This document shows, in pieces, positions 28,049 to 37,873 of a stretch of DNA of 64,000 nt. Location of the stretch: contig NZ_JAKVBC010000019.1 of the NCBI RefSeq assembly GCF_022447245.1, positions 1-64,000 on the forward strand, in the 5' to 3' direction. The position numbers and the translations under genes were made by a program. A model generated the notes under the pieces. That model was not told the origin of the DNA and searched no databases. It saw only the letters and a program-made list of their open reading frames with translations. Numbering within the stretch: the stretch's first letter is position 1; every line of letters starts with the position of its first letter. This DNA comes from Kordia sp. GTDB taxonomy: Bacteria; Bacteroidota; Bacteroidia; Flavobacteriales; Flavobacteriaceae.

Positions 28049-28908
28049 ATGAAAAACTACTTTCTATTTCTGAGCTTTATCTTCTTTTGTATAAGCAGTT
28101 CTTCTTACACAGTTTTACAATGACGAAAAACCGACGCTGAAATTCAACAAACATTCAATGAAAAAAATATTGTCACTGAGATTTCTTACTATAAAGTAGA
28201 CAGTTTGGGCGTGAATGTTAGAGTACAATCTGTTGTTTCTTAAAAACACAGTATCAATTTGGTTTTCTTTCACGGTTCTCCAAGTTCATTGTCTGCTTGG
28301 GAAGGATATTTGGTAGATTCTTCACTTCGAGAAAGTGCAAATATGCATGCCATCGATCGTCCAAGGTATGGCTATTCAAATTTTGGAGATGAAATGACGT
28401 CTATTGAAACACAAGCACAACTCATGAGCGCACTTATTAATGAAAAGAAACTTACAAATGTTATTGTTATAGGTGTATCTTACGGAGGTCCATTAGCCGC
28501 AAGAATTGGTTTTTTAAATAATAACGTTAAAGTTATTGTCATGATTTCTCCTGCCATCGATCCCAACAATGAAAAAGACATTTGGGCATCTCGATTCACA
28601 TAATGGAAACTCACACGCTGTTAGTTCCTACTGTATATCGTGCTGCTGGTGACGAAAAGATTGTTCATGCTAAAGAACTTGCCTCTATTGCAAATGACTG
28701 GAAAAAAATCACCATTCCTGTATTGTATTTCCATGGAGATGTTGACGACATTGTTCCGTATGAGAACATTCATTTCTCAAAAGACAACTTTCAAAATATT
28801 GAGATCATTTCCATTCCTAAAAAAGGACATGAGATTGCTTGGAAACATAAAGAATTGATCATTCCACATTTGTTAAAACTTATTCGTCAGATTCAAACTA
28901 TAAAATAG
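28049..28908 (+). pseudogene. Broken alpha/beta hydrolase
   Basis: The reading starts with an N-terminal hydrophobic segment (MKNYFLFLSFIFFCISSSSY). It meets TGA at 28121, TAA at 28241 and TAA at 28601, then needs a frameshift before 28640 to reach the end. Between lesions it is a typical hydrolase: oxyanion 'VFFHGSPSSLSAWEGYL', 'AIDRPRYGYS', nucleophile elbow 'VIGVSYGGPLA', then 'VLYFHGDVDDIVPYENIHF' and 'PKKGHEIAWKHKELI' carrying the Asp and His. All catalytic residues are still present, so the decay seems recent. Confidence 0.8.
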
Positions 28909-28922
28909 TTTTACAGAAATTA

Positions 28923-31900
28923 TTATTCAAAAAACAAGCTTCCAACTTCCAAATTGCCTTTTGTTTTCTCTAAGCGAACAATGATGGTCTTTTTCTCTTC
29001 GTTTTCCTTTCCATAATTTGTATACAATGCAACTTTCAAAATGGTAGGTCCGGATACTTTTTGCATACTGTCTGCAAAATGATCTACAAATATTTTATAC
29101 TCTCCTTTGACAGCATTTTTCAGCATGAATTCTTCTGGTCCATAACCGTCTGTTAAATCTTCAGACATTCTTCCGCCAATTTTGGTAAATGGATTTTTGT
29201 ATGAAGCCTTCTCGCCTTTAGGATCAAAAACCCACAAATCAATATCTGTATCGTTATGATTCCAATCGATCACAATACGCACATCTACAGGCATTTCTTT
29301 AAACGATTTTCGTTTTTTCTTCTTTATTTTTAGTTGTTTCTTATGTGTATTTACCAAACGGGTTAACTCTACAAATGCTACATGTTCGATACCTGTAAAT
29401 CTTCCATTTTCATCTTTATGCAATAACTCGCCATCATACAAATTACTTAGTAAATCATAGCTTTTTTGAATCTCACCCACATATTCATACGCCAATGCCA
29501 AATCACGATACGATTGTGGTTCTTCTGGTCGCAATGCTAACACTTTTTCATATACCAATACCGCTAATTCATATTGCTTTAACTGTTCAAACCTGTAGCC
29601 TGCAGCTTTTAACAATTCATAATTATTTAGGTTCATTTCTAGTAAATTGGTAGTAATAGTCAATGCAATATCAGGAGCATTTCTCATATAGAAAAAATCG
29701 GCAATATCTAAATAAAAGGAAGGTGTATTTGCATACGCATCACGTATTTCTATATACTTTTTGTGTGCTCCTAAGAGCGTTGTTTCTTTATCTAGTTCTC
29801 TTATATATGGAATATCTGAATTCCATGATTTTAATTGTATACTGGAATTCATTTTTTCAGTAAATGCTTGTATGGCTTCCAAGTTGTCTTTGAGTCCTTG
29901 CTTCGTAATTACATACACAACACCACCACGACCTTCCTGCCCATAAATGGCAATTGCTTGCTGATTTTTTAACACGCTCAATTGTTGGATTTCCTCTCTC
30001 TTTAACTTTTTGAGCGCATAAAAGTTTGACATTTCTCCATCAATAACATATATGGGACGATTGTTTTTACTGAGTGAATTTTGACTTCGAAGAAACATTT
30101 CAATAGTTTCCCAACTTTGATGTACACCTCCTGAAATAATAACACCTGATGCACTACCTCTAAGCACAGATGATTGCCCTGTAGAAACCGCAGAAGCAAC
30201 TTTAGCACTAGACACAGAACCACCATAGCCAACTACCGTTACTGCTTCAAGTGCTTCACGAAATTTCAATTTTGATTTTACGGTTGATGAATTGATTTGC
30301 ACTTCATTTGTCATGTAACCGACATAAGAAATTACGAGAAGCTGTCCTTTTTTTGCTTTCAAGCGAAAGTTACCATCAAAATCAGTTGTAGCTCCTCTAC
30401 TTGTCCCTTTTACTAATACATTAGCACCCGGGAGTGGCATTCCTTCATCATCTATAACAACTCCTGAAACTGTAAACAATTCACCTGAACCATTTATATT
30501 AGCTGAAGACATTTCCGTAGTCTGTATTGTATTTTTTGTTTGATGTTCCGCAGTCTCGTCCGTTTGTGATACAGGTTCATTGTGTCTTTGCGTTGTATCT
30601 TCTGCTTGCGTCGTTATAGATTCAGTTTGTCTTTGCGTTGTGCTTTCTGTTTGCGTTACGGTTTGATTTTGTGCAGTTGCTTGTGTCGTTACAGGAGTTA
30701 CTATTTCTGTAGTTGTATTTTGCACATCTACAACCTTCTCTTCCTCATACCAATCTATCAAATCCTCGTATGCTTCTCGCAATTCTTCTTTTCTTTCCGC
30801 TAGTCCATCGTCCACAAACTCTTCATCAGATGACATGTTTGCTAAATACTCTTTATAAGCTGCTAATAGCTCCTTTGGTGGCTTAATTTTGAAGTGTACA
30901 TAATCTTCGATACGATCTAAAATAATCATAGACGTATAATTTGTAATCAAACTGTATCGGGTTGCCAGTGCAATAATTTCGCCTTTATTTTCTAATTCGT
31001 TTTGATACAAATGTTTCAGTTTTTGTTTTGCCCATAAGCGTTTTACAGCAGTAGTTCCTTCAGAAGCTTCTAAAGTTACAGGAACTTTTTGTGTCACTTC
31101 ACCTCCATAGCCAAATAAGAGTTCAATGTCAGTGTTTTTTGAAAATTTACCACTGATTGAAAAATCTTGATATACATTGACACGACGTTTCGGATATATT
31201 TCACTCACCTGTTCATTGTGTGTTATTCCTAAAAATTGATACGTTTCTCTTTTTAATAGTTGTGCCGCTTTTGTATATTCCATTCGAACTAAGTTCAAAT
31301 AATTTCCTCCAGATTTTGTAGTAAGATCAATGAGACTTTGATGATTTGCAGATACTAATGAGTTGATGGCATACACTTGAATTTTCCGCTTCATAGCTAA
31401 ATCTCCCAAATTCCCCAATCCGTCTGAAAACAATAATATTTCATCAGCTTTAATTTTTAGGTCTTCAAATATATTTAGTTTTGTTCCTCCATCATATTGC
31501 ACGTTCTGTATTTCAGCAAGTAAATCGTCTGTATTTCCCTCTTTTATTATAAATTCTTTTTGAGTTTGAATTTGATTGTTGAATGTGATAAAATTCACAG
31601 TTACGTCTTGTACATAATCCAAATATGATGCTACTAATTTTACTTCGTTTGCTACATCTTTAAAGCGCATAGAATATGATGCATCCCAAAGAATTGTTAT
31701 CTTTTTTGGTTTCTTTTTTAAACGTGTTTTTGGTTGTAATACTTTGTGAAAATGAAAATATCCGTTGTATGTTGCCAAATGTTCTTGATTAGTTTTGTTT
31801 GAAATTTGAATCACAACAGGAGTTTTAGGTGCATGATTTTTCTTAGTGGTTTTCGCCACAAATGCATCTCCGTTTTTTTCAAAGAAAAAATCATCATACT

Positions 31901-32465
31901 TTGTTTTTATAACTTTAGGCAACTGCTTCGTAAAAACATTCATCGTTATTGAAAACACATCTAACTTTTCAGAAATTCCTAGTGGCAATTCATAACTTTG
32001 TTCACCATTTATTGTTCGTAACTCTTGTTCAAATTTTAAAATAATATGTTTGTGTTTTTTAGAAAATATAGGATATATGCGAGCTCGGTAATTATTCCCT
32101 TCTGTCTTTTCTAACAATGCAGGATCTATTTTTCTACGAATCGTAGCTTCGTAAGCTACACGCCCCAATTCACTTTCAACAATAACTGCATCGCGCATTT
32201 TACCATTCACTTCCATAGCAAAACCCGAAACAGCTTGTCCTTCTCCTAACGGAAACACCAATTCCCCTTCCAGCGTTCTATCCAATCCATTATAAAACTT
32301 CATGTCATAGGTCGTCACAGCTAAATTCCCGACAATTTCAACATGCACATTTAAGTCGGTAAGTTTTAAATCGTGTTCATTAGCTACAGTAACTTTGGGT
32401 GTACTTTGAGCAAATACTTGTGTGCTTATTAGCAATAAAAAGAAACAATAGTAAAGCTTTTTCAT
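28923..32465 (-). CDS. VIT / von Willebrand A / carboxypeptidase-regulatory / TonB-plug / TPR / DUF2135 fusion protein
   Basis: This 1180-aa secreted protein has a signal peptide (KKLYYCFFLLLISTQVFAQ). A VIT domain (~20-150) contains 'TTYDMKFYNGLDRTLEGELV'. A vWA domain (~250-420) has an intact MIDAS 'DASYSM'. A Thr/Gln-rich linker follows (~585-655). A carboxypeptidase-regulatory-like domain (~660-735) reads 'VSGVVIDDEGMPLPGANVLV'. A SusC-type plug (~740-850) has 'NNRPIYVIDGEM' and 'IYGQEGRGGVVYVITKQG'. TPR-like helices (~900-1040) and a DUF2135 domain (~1055-1165, 'VRIVIDWNHNDTDIDLWVFD') complete it. VIT-vWA-DUF2135 proteins are known in Bacteroidota; the plug without a beta-barrel is the odd part. 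It probably assembles other envelope proteins. The downstream hydrolase on the other strand is dead. Confidence 0.85.
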   Translation of the reverse strand: MKKLYYCFFLLLISTQVFAQSTPKVTVANEHDLKLTDLNVHVEIVGNLAVTTYDMKFYNGLDRTLEGELVFPLGEGQAVSGFAMEVNGKMRDAVIVESELGRVAYEATIRRKIDPALLEKTEGNNYRARIYPIFSKKHKHIILKFEQELRTINGEQSYELPLGISEKLDVFSITMNVFTKQLPKVIKTKYDDFFFEKNGDAFVAKTTKKNHAPKTPVVIQISNKTNQEHLATYNGYFHFHKVLQPKTRLKKKPKKITILWDASYSMRFKDVANEVKLVASYLDYVQDVTVNFITFNNQIQTQKEFIIKEGNTDDLLAEIQNVQYDGGTKLNIFEDLKIKADEILLFSDGLGNLGDLAMKRKIQVYAINSLVSANHQSLIDLTTKSGGNYLNLVRMEYTKAAQLLKRETYQFLGITHNEQVSEIYPKRRVNVYQDFSISGKFSKNTDIELLFGYGGEVTQKVPVTLEASEGTTAVKRLWAKQKLKHLYQNELENKGEIIALATRYSLITNYTSMIILDRIEDYVHFKIKPPKELLAAYKEYLANMSSDEEFVDDGLAERKEELREAYEDLIDWYEEEKVVDVQNTTTEIVTPVTTQATAQNQTVTQTESTTQRQTESITTQAEDTTQRHNEPVSQTDETAEHQTKNTIQTTEMSSANINGSGELFTVSGVVIDDEGMPLPGANVLVKGTSRGATTDFDGNFRLKAKKGQLLVISYVGYMTNEVQINSSTVKSKLKFREALEAVTVVGYGGSVSSAKVASAVSTGQSSVLRGSASGVIISGGVHQSWETIEMFLRSQNSLSKNNRPIYVIDGEMSNFYALKKLKREEIQQLSVLKNQQAIAIYGQEGRGGVVYVITKQGLKDNLEAIQAFTEKMNSSIQLKSWNSDIPYIRELDKETTLLGAHKKYIEIRDAYANTPSFYLDIADFFYMRNAPDIALTITTNLLEMNLNNYELLKAAGYRFEQLKQYELAVLVYEKVLALRPEEPQSYRDLALAYEYVGEIQKSYDLLSNLYDGELLHKDENGRFTGIEHVAFVELTRLVNTHKKQLKIKKKKRKSFKEMPVDVRIVIDWNHNDTDIDLWVFDPKGEKASYKNPFTKIGGRMSEDLTDGYGPEEFMLKNAVKGEYKIFVDHFADSMQKVSGPTILKVALYTNYGKENEEKKTIIVRLEKTKGNLEVGSLFFE

Positions 32466-32567
32466 AAGAGTCTGGTTTTCATCTACAAAAACAAAACTCT
32501 ACATTAATTAAAGTAAAGAAAAGAAGGAATGAGTTAAGACTACTTTTGAATGAGTTAACTCAATTGA

Positions 32568-32891
32568 TTACATATACCGAAGATCCCGAAACAAGCCACG
32601 CCGTTTCAAATACCTAAAGTCAGCTTCATTGTCATACGCTTCTCGCTCAAAACTGATATTAATATAAGCTCTGTGACGATTGCGATAATAACAGAGTCGA
32701 ATTAACCATTCCGTCACATAGAATACATAAAAAGGAAGAATCAACAATTCGAGTTGTTGTCGCAAATGGATGCGCTCATGATATACCAAAACAGCATTCC
32801 CTTTATCTTCTTTATCTCGTAAAAAAATAAACGGAAACAATGTAATTCCTCGAAAACCTCTAGGCACTATATATTTTGATATAAAAACCAT
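32568..32891 (-). CDS. Small HExxH protein
   Basis: This 107-aa protein contains 'VLVYHERIHLRQQLELL', a HExxH zinc-binding motif, followed about 45 residues later by an acidic 'FEREAYDNEADF' segment that could supply a third ligand. A hydrophobic helix (LILPFYVFYVTEWLIRL) lies between them. It resembles minimal membrane-associated zincin-like proteins common in Flavobacteriia. Activity is unproven. It is divergent from the small DUF5522 gene. Confidence 0.7.
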   Translation of the reverse strand: MVFISKYIVPRGFRGITLFPFIFLRDKEDKGNAVLVYHERIHLRQQLELLILPFYVFYVTEWLIRLCYYRNRHRAYINISFEREAYDNEADFRYLKRRGLFRDLRYM

Positions 32892-32902
32892 ACGTTAAGT
32901 AA

Positions 32903-33091
<189 letters not shown>

Positions 33092-33154
33092 CATTCCATG
33101 GATTCTATCTTTATGAAATATAAAAAAGCTACTGCACATTTTCACCGTGTAGAT

Positions 33155-33207
33155 ATTCGTTATCCCTAGCATTTGCTATGAACTCACAAGTTTTTAGCAT
33201 AACGAAT
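33155..33207. repeat. Inverted repeat upstream of hutU
   Basis: ATTCGTTAT (33155-33163) and ATAACGAAT (33199-33207) form a perfect 9-bp inverted repeat, 23 bp before the hutU ATG. It could be an RNA hairpin or an operator. Confidence 0.5.
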
Positions 33208-33229
33208 GACCACATAATTAAAATACAAA

Positions 33230-35218
33230 ATGACAGTAAAAGAACATATCTTACAAGGAATCCCTAACGAATTACCAAATCCAAAACCGTACGATACAAC
33301 AATCAATCATGCGCCAAAGCGTAAAGAAATATTATCTGTAGAAGAAAAGAAATTAGCCTTGCGAAACGCATTGCGCTATTTTGATAAAAAACACCACGAA
33401 GTTTTACTACCAGAATTCAAAAACGAACTCGAAACTTATGGAAGAATCTATATGTATCGTTTTCGTCCAGATTATAAAATGTATGCACGTCCGATAGATG
33501 AGTATCCAGGAAAATCAACGCAAGCAAAAGCCATTATGTTGATGATTCAAAATAATTTGGATTATGCCGTTGCTCAACATCCACATGAATTGATAACGTC
33601 TGGCGGAAATGGTGCCGTATTCCAAAACTGGGCACAATACTTGTTGGTAATGCAGTATTTGGCAGAAATGAACGATGAGCAAACCTTAGTGATGTATTCT
33701 GGACATCCATTAGGACTATTTCCTTCGCACAAAGATGCTCCAAGAGTTGTAATTACTAATGGAATGATGATTCCTAACTATTCACAACCTGATGACTGGG
33801 AAAAATTCAACGCGCTAGGTGTCACACAATACGGGCAAATGACTGCTGGAAGTTATATGTATATTGGTCCGCAAGGAATTGTGCATGGAACGACCATCAC
33901 CGTATTGAATGGCGGACGAAAAATTTCTAAAAATGGTGAAGGTTTAGAAGGAAAATTATTCCTAACTGCCGGATTAGGGGGAATGAGTGGAGCGCAACCA
34001 AAAGCTGGAAACATTGCAGGTTGTATCACTGTTTGTGCAGAAGTAAACCCGAAAGTCACTGAAACGCGTCACTCACAAGGTTGGGTAGATGAAGTGATTC
34101 ACGATTTAGACAAATTGGTGAGCAGAGTGAATGCTGCAAAAGCGAACAAAGAAGTTGTGTCTATCGCCTACCAAGGAAATATTGTGGATGTTTGGGAGAA
34201 ATTTGACGAAGAACATATTTTTGTTGATTTAGGAAGCGATCAAACTTCCTTACACAATCCTTGGGCTGGTGGTTATTATCCGATTGGACTTACCTATGAA
34301 GAGTCGAACGATATGATGGCAAACAATCCAGCACTTTTCAAAGAAAAAATACAAGAAACCTTACGCAGACATGCAGCTGCTGTGAACAAACATGCTGAAA
34401 AAGGAACCTACTTTTTCGATTACGGAAATGCGTTCTTATTAGAAGCTTCTCGTGCAGGTGCTGATATTATGGCGGAAAACGAAATCGATTTTAAATACCG
34501 AAGTTATGTACAAGACATCATGGGACCTATGTGTTTCGATTACGGTTTTGGACCTTTCCGTTGGGTTTGTGCATCTGGAAAGCCAGAAGATTTAGCAAAA
34601 ACTGATCAAATTGCCTGTGAAGTATTGGAAGAAATTATGAAAGCTTCACCAATAGAAATTCAGCAGCAAATGGCAGATAATATTCGTTGGATTAAAGGTG
34701 CTCAGCAAAATAAATTAGTCGTAGGATCGCAAGCACGTATATTGTATGCAGATGCGGAAGGTCGTATGAAAATTGCGCAAGCTTTTAATGAAGCTATAGA
34801 AAGAGGCGACATAGGACCTGTAATTTTAGGGCGTGATCACCATGATGTTTCTGGAACAGATTCTCCATATCGTGAGACTTCCAACATTTATGATGGTTCA
34901 AAATTCACGGCAGATATGGCTATTCATAATGTTATTGGAGACAGTTTTAGAGGTGCTACTTGGGTTTCTATTCACAATGGTGGAGGCGTCGGTTGGGGCG
35001 AAGTAATGAATGGTGGATTCGGCATGGTTCTTGATGGTACTAAGGAAGCATCAAGGCGACTACATTCTATGTTATTTTGGGATGTAAATAATGGAATTGC
35101 TAGAAGAAGTTGGGCTCGAAATGAAGAAGCAATCTTTGCCATTAAACGCGCTATGGAAGTCGAACCAAATTTAAAAGTGACGCTTCCAAATATCGTAGAT
35201 GATGCTTTGCTAAAATAA
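33230..35218 (+). CDS. hutU: Urocanate hydratase
   Basis: Urocanase hydrates urocanate to imidazolonepropionate in histidine breakdown, using tightly bound NAD+. The 662-aa protein has the family landmarks 'ELITSGGNGAVFQNWAQY', 'FVDLGSDQTSLHNPWAGGYY', 'FGPFRWVCASGKPEDLAK' and 'RDHHDVSGTDSPYRETSNIY'. It is longer than the ~555-aa proteobacterial enzyme, as is usual in Bacteroidota. No hutH, hutI or hutG is in the window, so the gene stands alone here. Short GAGGC/GCCTC hairpins follow the stop (35224-35290). Confidence 0.95.
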   Translation: MTVKEHILQGIPNELPNPKPYDTTINHAPKRKEILSVEEKKLALRNALRYFDKKHHEVLLPEFKNELETYGRIYMYRFRPDYKMYARPIDEYPGKSTQAKAIMLMIQNNLDYAVAQHPHELITSGGNGAVFQNWAQYLLVMQYLAEMNDEQTLVMYSGHPLGLFPSHKDAPRVVITNGMMIPNYSQPDDWEKFNALGVTQYGQMTAGSYMYIGPQGIVHGTTITVLNGGRKISKNGEGLEGKLFLTAGLGGMSGAQPKAGNIAGCITVCAEVNPKVTETRHSQGWVDEVIHDLDKLVSRVNAAKANKEVVSIAYQGNIVDVWEKFDEEHIFVDLGSDQTSLHNPWAGGYYPIGLTYEESNDMMANNPALFKEKIQETLRRHAAAVNKHAEKGTYFFDYGNAFLLEASRAGADIMAENEIDFKYRSYVQDIMGPMCFDYGFGPFRWVCASGKPEDLAKTDQIACEVLEEIMKASPIEIQQQMADNIRWIKGAQQNKLVVGSQARILYADAEGRMKIAQAFNEAIERGDIGPVILGRDHHDVSGTDSPYRETSNIYDGSKFTADMAIHNVIGDSFRGATWVSIHNGGGVGWGEVMNGGFGMVLDGTKEASRRLHSMLFWDVNNGIARRSWARNEEAIFAIKRAMEVEPNLKVTLPNIVDDALLK

Positions 35219-35359
35219 ATCACCTCGAGACAAGTTTCCGAGGCACGAATAAAGAATTCATATTTGATGAATATCGAGGCAAGCCTCGGAACATTAAAAT
35301 CTAGATTATTGAATACATTAACATTTTAAATAATATAGTAACCCAAAAAAAGCAGTGAT

Positions 35360-35929
35360 ATGAAAAAATTAAAATTACTATTGCCAGTAGTTGCATTACT
35401 ACTATTCGTTACTTCTTGTATTTCGGTTAGAGTGGTTGCCGACTACGACCAAGAAGCTGATTTTAAATCGTATAAAACATTTGCGTTTTATAAAACTGGA
35501 ATCGACAAAGCTGAGATTTCAGATTTGGATAAAAAAAGAATTCTACGTTCTATAGAAAAAGAGATGCTTGCTAGAGGATTTGTAAAGTCTGACAATCCAG
35601 ATATTCTAGTAAATATTATGACCAAAGCGAACAAGCGCATCAATGTAAACAACAACTTCGGCTGGGGCTGGGGCGGTGGATTAGGCTTTGGTGGCTGGGG
35701 TTGGAACCCTTGGATATGGGGAGGAAACTCCGCATGGGTAACTTCTCGTGTTGAAGGCGTTTTGTATATTGACTTGATTGATACAAAGAAAAAAGAATTG
35801 GTATGGCAAGGAAGAGGCGCTGGTAACTTAATAGGAGACCGTGGAAACATTGAAAAGAAAGAAGCGCGTATCCAAGAATTTGTAGAAGAAATCATGAAAG
35901 AATATCCACCTGTAGCAGACGCTCAGTAG
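35360..35929 (+). CDS. DUF4136 lipoprotein
   Basis: This 189-aa lipoprotein (signal to 'LLFVTSCISV') matches DUF4136: 'VVADYDQEADFKSYKTFAFY', 'DNPDILVNIM', a Gly/Trp-rich insertion (WGWGGGLGFGGWGW) and 'LYIDLIDTKKKELVWQGRGAG'. It should be attached to the outer membrane. The role of the family is unknown. A strong terminator follows. Confidence 0.88.
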   Translation: MKKLKLLLPVVALLLFVTSCISVRVVADYDQEADFKSYKTFAFYKTGIDKAEISDLDKKRILRSIEKEMLARGFVKSDNPDILVNIMTKANKRINVNNNFGWGWGGGLGFGGWGWNPWIWGGNSAWVTSRVEGVLYIDLIDTKKKELVWQGRGAGNLIGDRGNIEKKEARIQEFVEEIMKEYPPVADAQ

Positions 35930-35952
35930 ATACATAATTCACATAGAAACAG

Positions 35953-35987
35953 AAAACCTCGGAAGGCAACTTTCGAGGTTTTTTTAT
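35953..35987 (+). terminator. Terminator after the DUF4136 gene
   Basis: AAAACCTCGGAAG-GCAA-CTTTCGAGGTTTT stem with one G-U pair, then T7. Confidence 0.75.
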
Positions 35988-36004
35988 GCTTTAACGTCAT
36001 TTTT

Positions 36005-36215
36005 GCAGCAGTGCAGCGTTTTTTGTGCTCCGCTGCTCAGTTTTTCTGCTGCTGTACTCAGATTTTCTACACTTGAGCATAGCAACTTCTCTTCTTTTTC
36101 TCCTTTCCTTTTGATAAAAAGCACCGTAGGTTTTCACCTTTTCCTCCTTTGGTTTTGATCGAAACCTACTGTGGTTTTAATGAAAACCTCCTTTACTTTT
36201 GATATTTTATAATCA
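36005..36215. repeat. Imperfect tandem repeats in a 400-bp gene-free gap
   Basis: Two repeat families fill most of the gap 35930-36327. The first (36005-36075) has three degenerate copies of a unit like CTGCTGCTGTACTCAGATTT. The second has a 44-bp period: CCTTTTGAT at 36107, GGTTTTGAT at 36151 and ACTTTTGAT at 36195, each preceded by CCTCCTTT-like sequence. No ORF is supported here. Confidence 0.6.
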
Positions 36216-36327
36216 GAAATAGATCTAAGAACTTTTTTCCTAATTAATTAGTAACGTTTTTGATACAAATCTTCAAAACAACTGTAACAAATTACAATAC
36301 TAATTGTCCTTAGTAAAAACGTATTTT

Positions 36328-37764
36328 ATGAAACATTACTTTACCGCCTTGCTATTTTTGATGATTGTTAAACTAGCAACAGCTCAAGATTGCGAATGTC
36401 AAAAAGAGTTTGAGTTTGTTGCAAACTACTATGAAGAAAACTTGCCTGGATTTACGGACAATGTCACTGAAGATAACCTAGCAGCATACACCAAATTCAA
36501 GGAAAAACTATACAATCAAGCTAAAAATTATTGCAATGACGAAGATTTATGCTTTAAAACCCTATTGGTATATGTAGAGTTTTTTAAGGACAATCATTCT
36601 TCAATTTATACAAATAAGTCTTTTAATGTAGATGAAAGTAATGAGGAAGAGGTGAATAAATTCCTGATATCAGATCTTTTTAAGAATCGTGAAATTTTTC
36701 AAAATATCAATCTAAACATCAACAATCCTATTCAGGACATTGAAAATCAATACCAAACAAAAGATGCAGCGTATACTGTAGCTATTGTAAAAAATGAAAA
36801 TGAATTTAGAGATTATGTAGGTGTTATTATCGATTCAAAAACATCACTTTGGAAAAAAGGACAAGTAAAGTTCGAACTAAAGAAGGTAAAGGAGAATACA
36901 TACGATATGTTTATGTACATGAGAAACCATTCTTTACGATATTATAAAAATGTAAAACTCACCACCAATGGTATCCTCAATGATAGTTGGTTTAATACAC
37001 AACTAAAAGAAAGAAAATCATACAATATTGATGTCACAACTAGAGAATTAACATTCAAAGAAATTGATGAAGAGACAAACTATATGTATATCCCAACATT
37101 TAGCGGAAATTGGTTCGCTAAAATTTCTGAATTTTACGAGCAACACGATGCCAAAATACAAGCAAAACCCTACCTAATTATTGATGTACGGAATAATGGT
37201 GGTGGTAGTGATGCCTGCGCAAGTCCATTACTGAAGTACATATACACAAAGCCTTTTCAAACGGATAAAGTAGATGTGTATGCTACCAAACAAAACACAC
37301 GAAAGTTTTTGGAGTGGTATAACGATATGAAAAATGATACTGCAAACTTTAGCAAAGAGTTTTTAAAAGGAGTTAAGGAAGAGATAGAAACCATGAAATC
37401 GGTTCCTAACAAAACATTTATTCCAAGAGGAACCGGAGAAACAGTAACCCTTGATACTGTTTTAGAGAATCCTAAAAAAGTAGTAATTATGATAAATAAG
37501 TATTGTGCAAGTTCTTGTGAGAGTCTATTATTTTGGGCAATGGAAAGTGATAAAGCCATTATTGTGGGAGAAAACTCTGGAGGATATGTTGGCTATGGAG
37601 AAATTTCTGGAGTAAACACACCAAACTTCAACTTTGAATTGGGTTGTACCATGACGCGATACAGCCATCAAAGAAAGTATGAAGCTGATGGAATTCCGCC
37701 TAAGTATTACTTTAATAATGATAAAGACTGGATAGAGCAAGCCGTAGATATTCTAAAAAAATAA
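36328..37764 (+). CDS. S41 family peptidase (secreted)
   Basis: This 478-aa protein starts at 36328 (MKHYFTALLFLMIVKLATAQ, a signal peptide). The C-terminal half is the S41 (C-terminal processing/tricorn-type) protease core: 'AKPYLIIDVRNNGGGSDACA', 'VVIMINKYCASSCESLLFWA' with the nucleophile Ser in the SCES region, and 'GENSGGYVGYGEI'. The N-terminal ~200 residues are Cys-containing and helical. No clear PDZ domain was seen. It probably acts in the periplasm or outside the cell. It is monocistronic. Confidence 0.85.
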   Translation: MKHYFTALLFLMIVKLATAQDCECQKEFEFVANYYEENLPGFTDNVTEDNLAAYTKFKEKLYNQAKNYCNDEDLCFKTLLVYVEFFKDNHSSIYTNKSFNVDESNEEEVNKFLISDLFKNREIFQNINLNINNPIQDIENQYQTKDAAYTVAIVKNENEFRDYVGVIIDSKTSLWKKGQVKFELKKVKENTYDMFMYMRNHSLRYYKNVKLTTNGILNDSWFNTQLKERKSYNIDVTTRELTFKEIDEETNYMYIPTFSGNWFAKISEFYEQHDAKIQAKPYLIIDVRNNGGGSDACASPLLKYIYTKPFQTDKVDVYATKQNTRKFLEWYNDMKNDTANFSKEFLKGVKEEIETMKSVPNKTFIPRGTGETVTLDTVLENPKKVVIMINKYCASSCESLLFWAMESDKAIIVGENSGGYVGYGEISGVNTPNFNFELGCTMTRYSHQRKYEADGIPPKYYFNNDKDWIEQAVDILKK

Positions 37765-37873
37765 CCATCGCTCAAAATATAAATAAACGAATAGCGTCAC
37801 AATTCTTTATATATTTATAATATGTCTGAAAGTTTTGCTACATCAGAACAAGACATTATGAAAATCTAGCATC

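Noticed and set aside
36005-36215. CRISPR array
   Set aside because: The units are degenerate, too few and contiguous, with no unique spacers or cas genes nearby.
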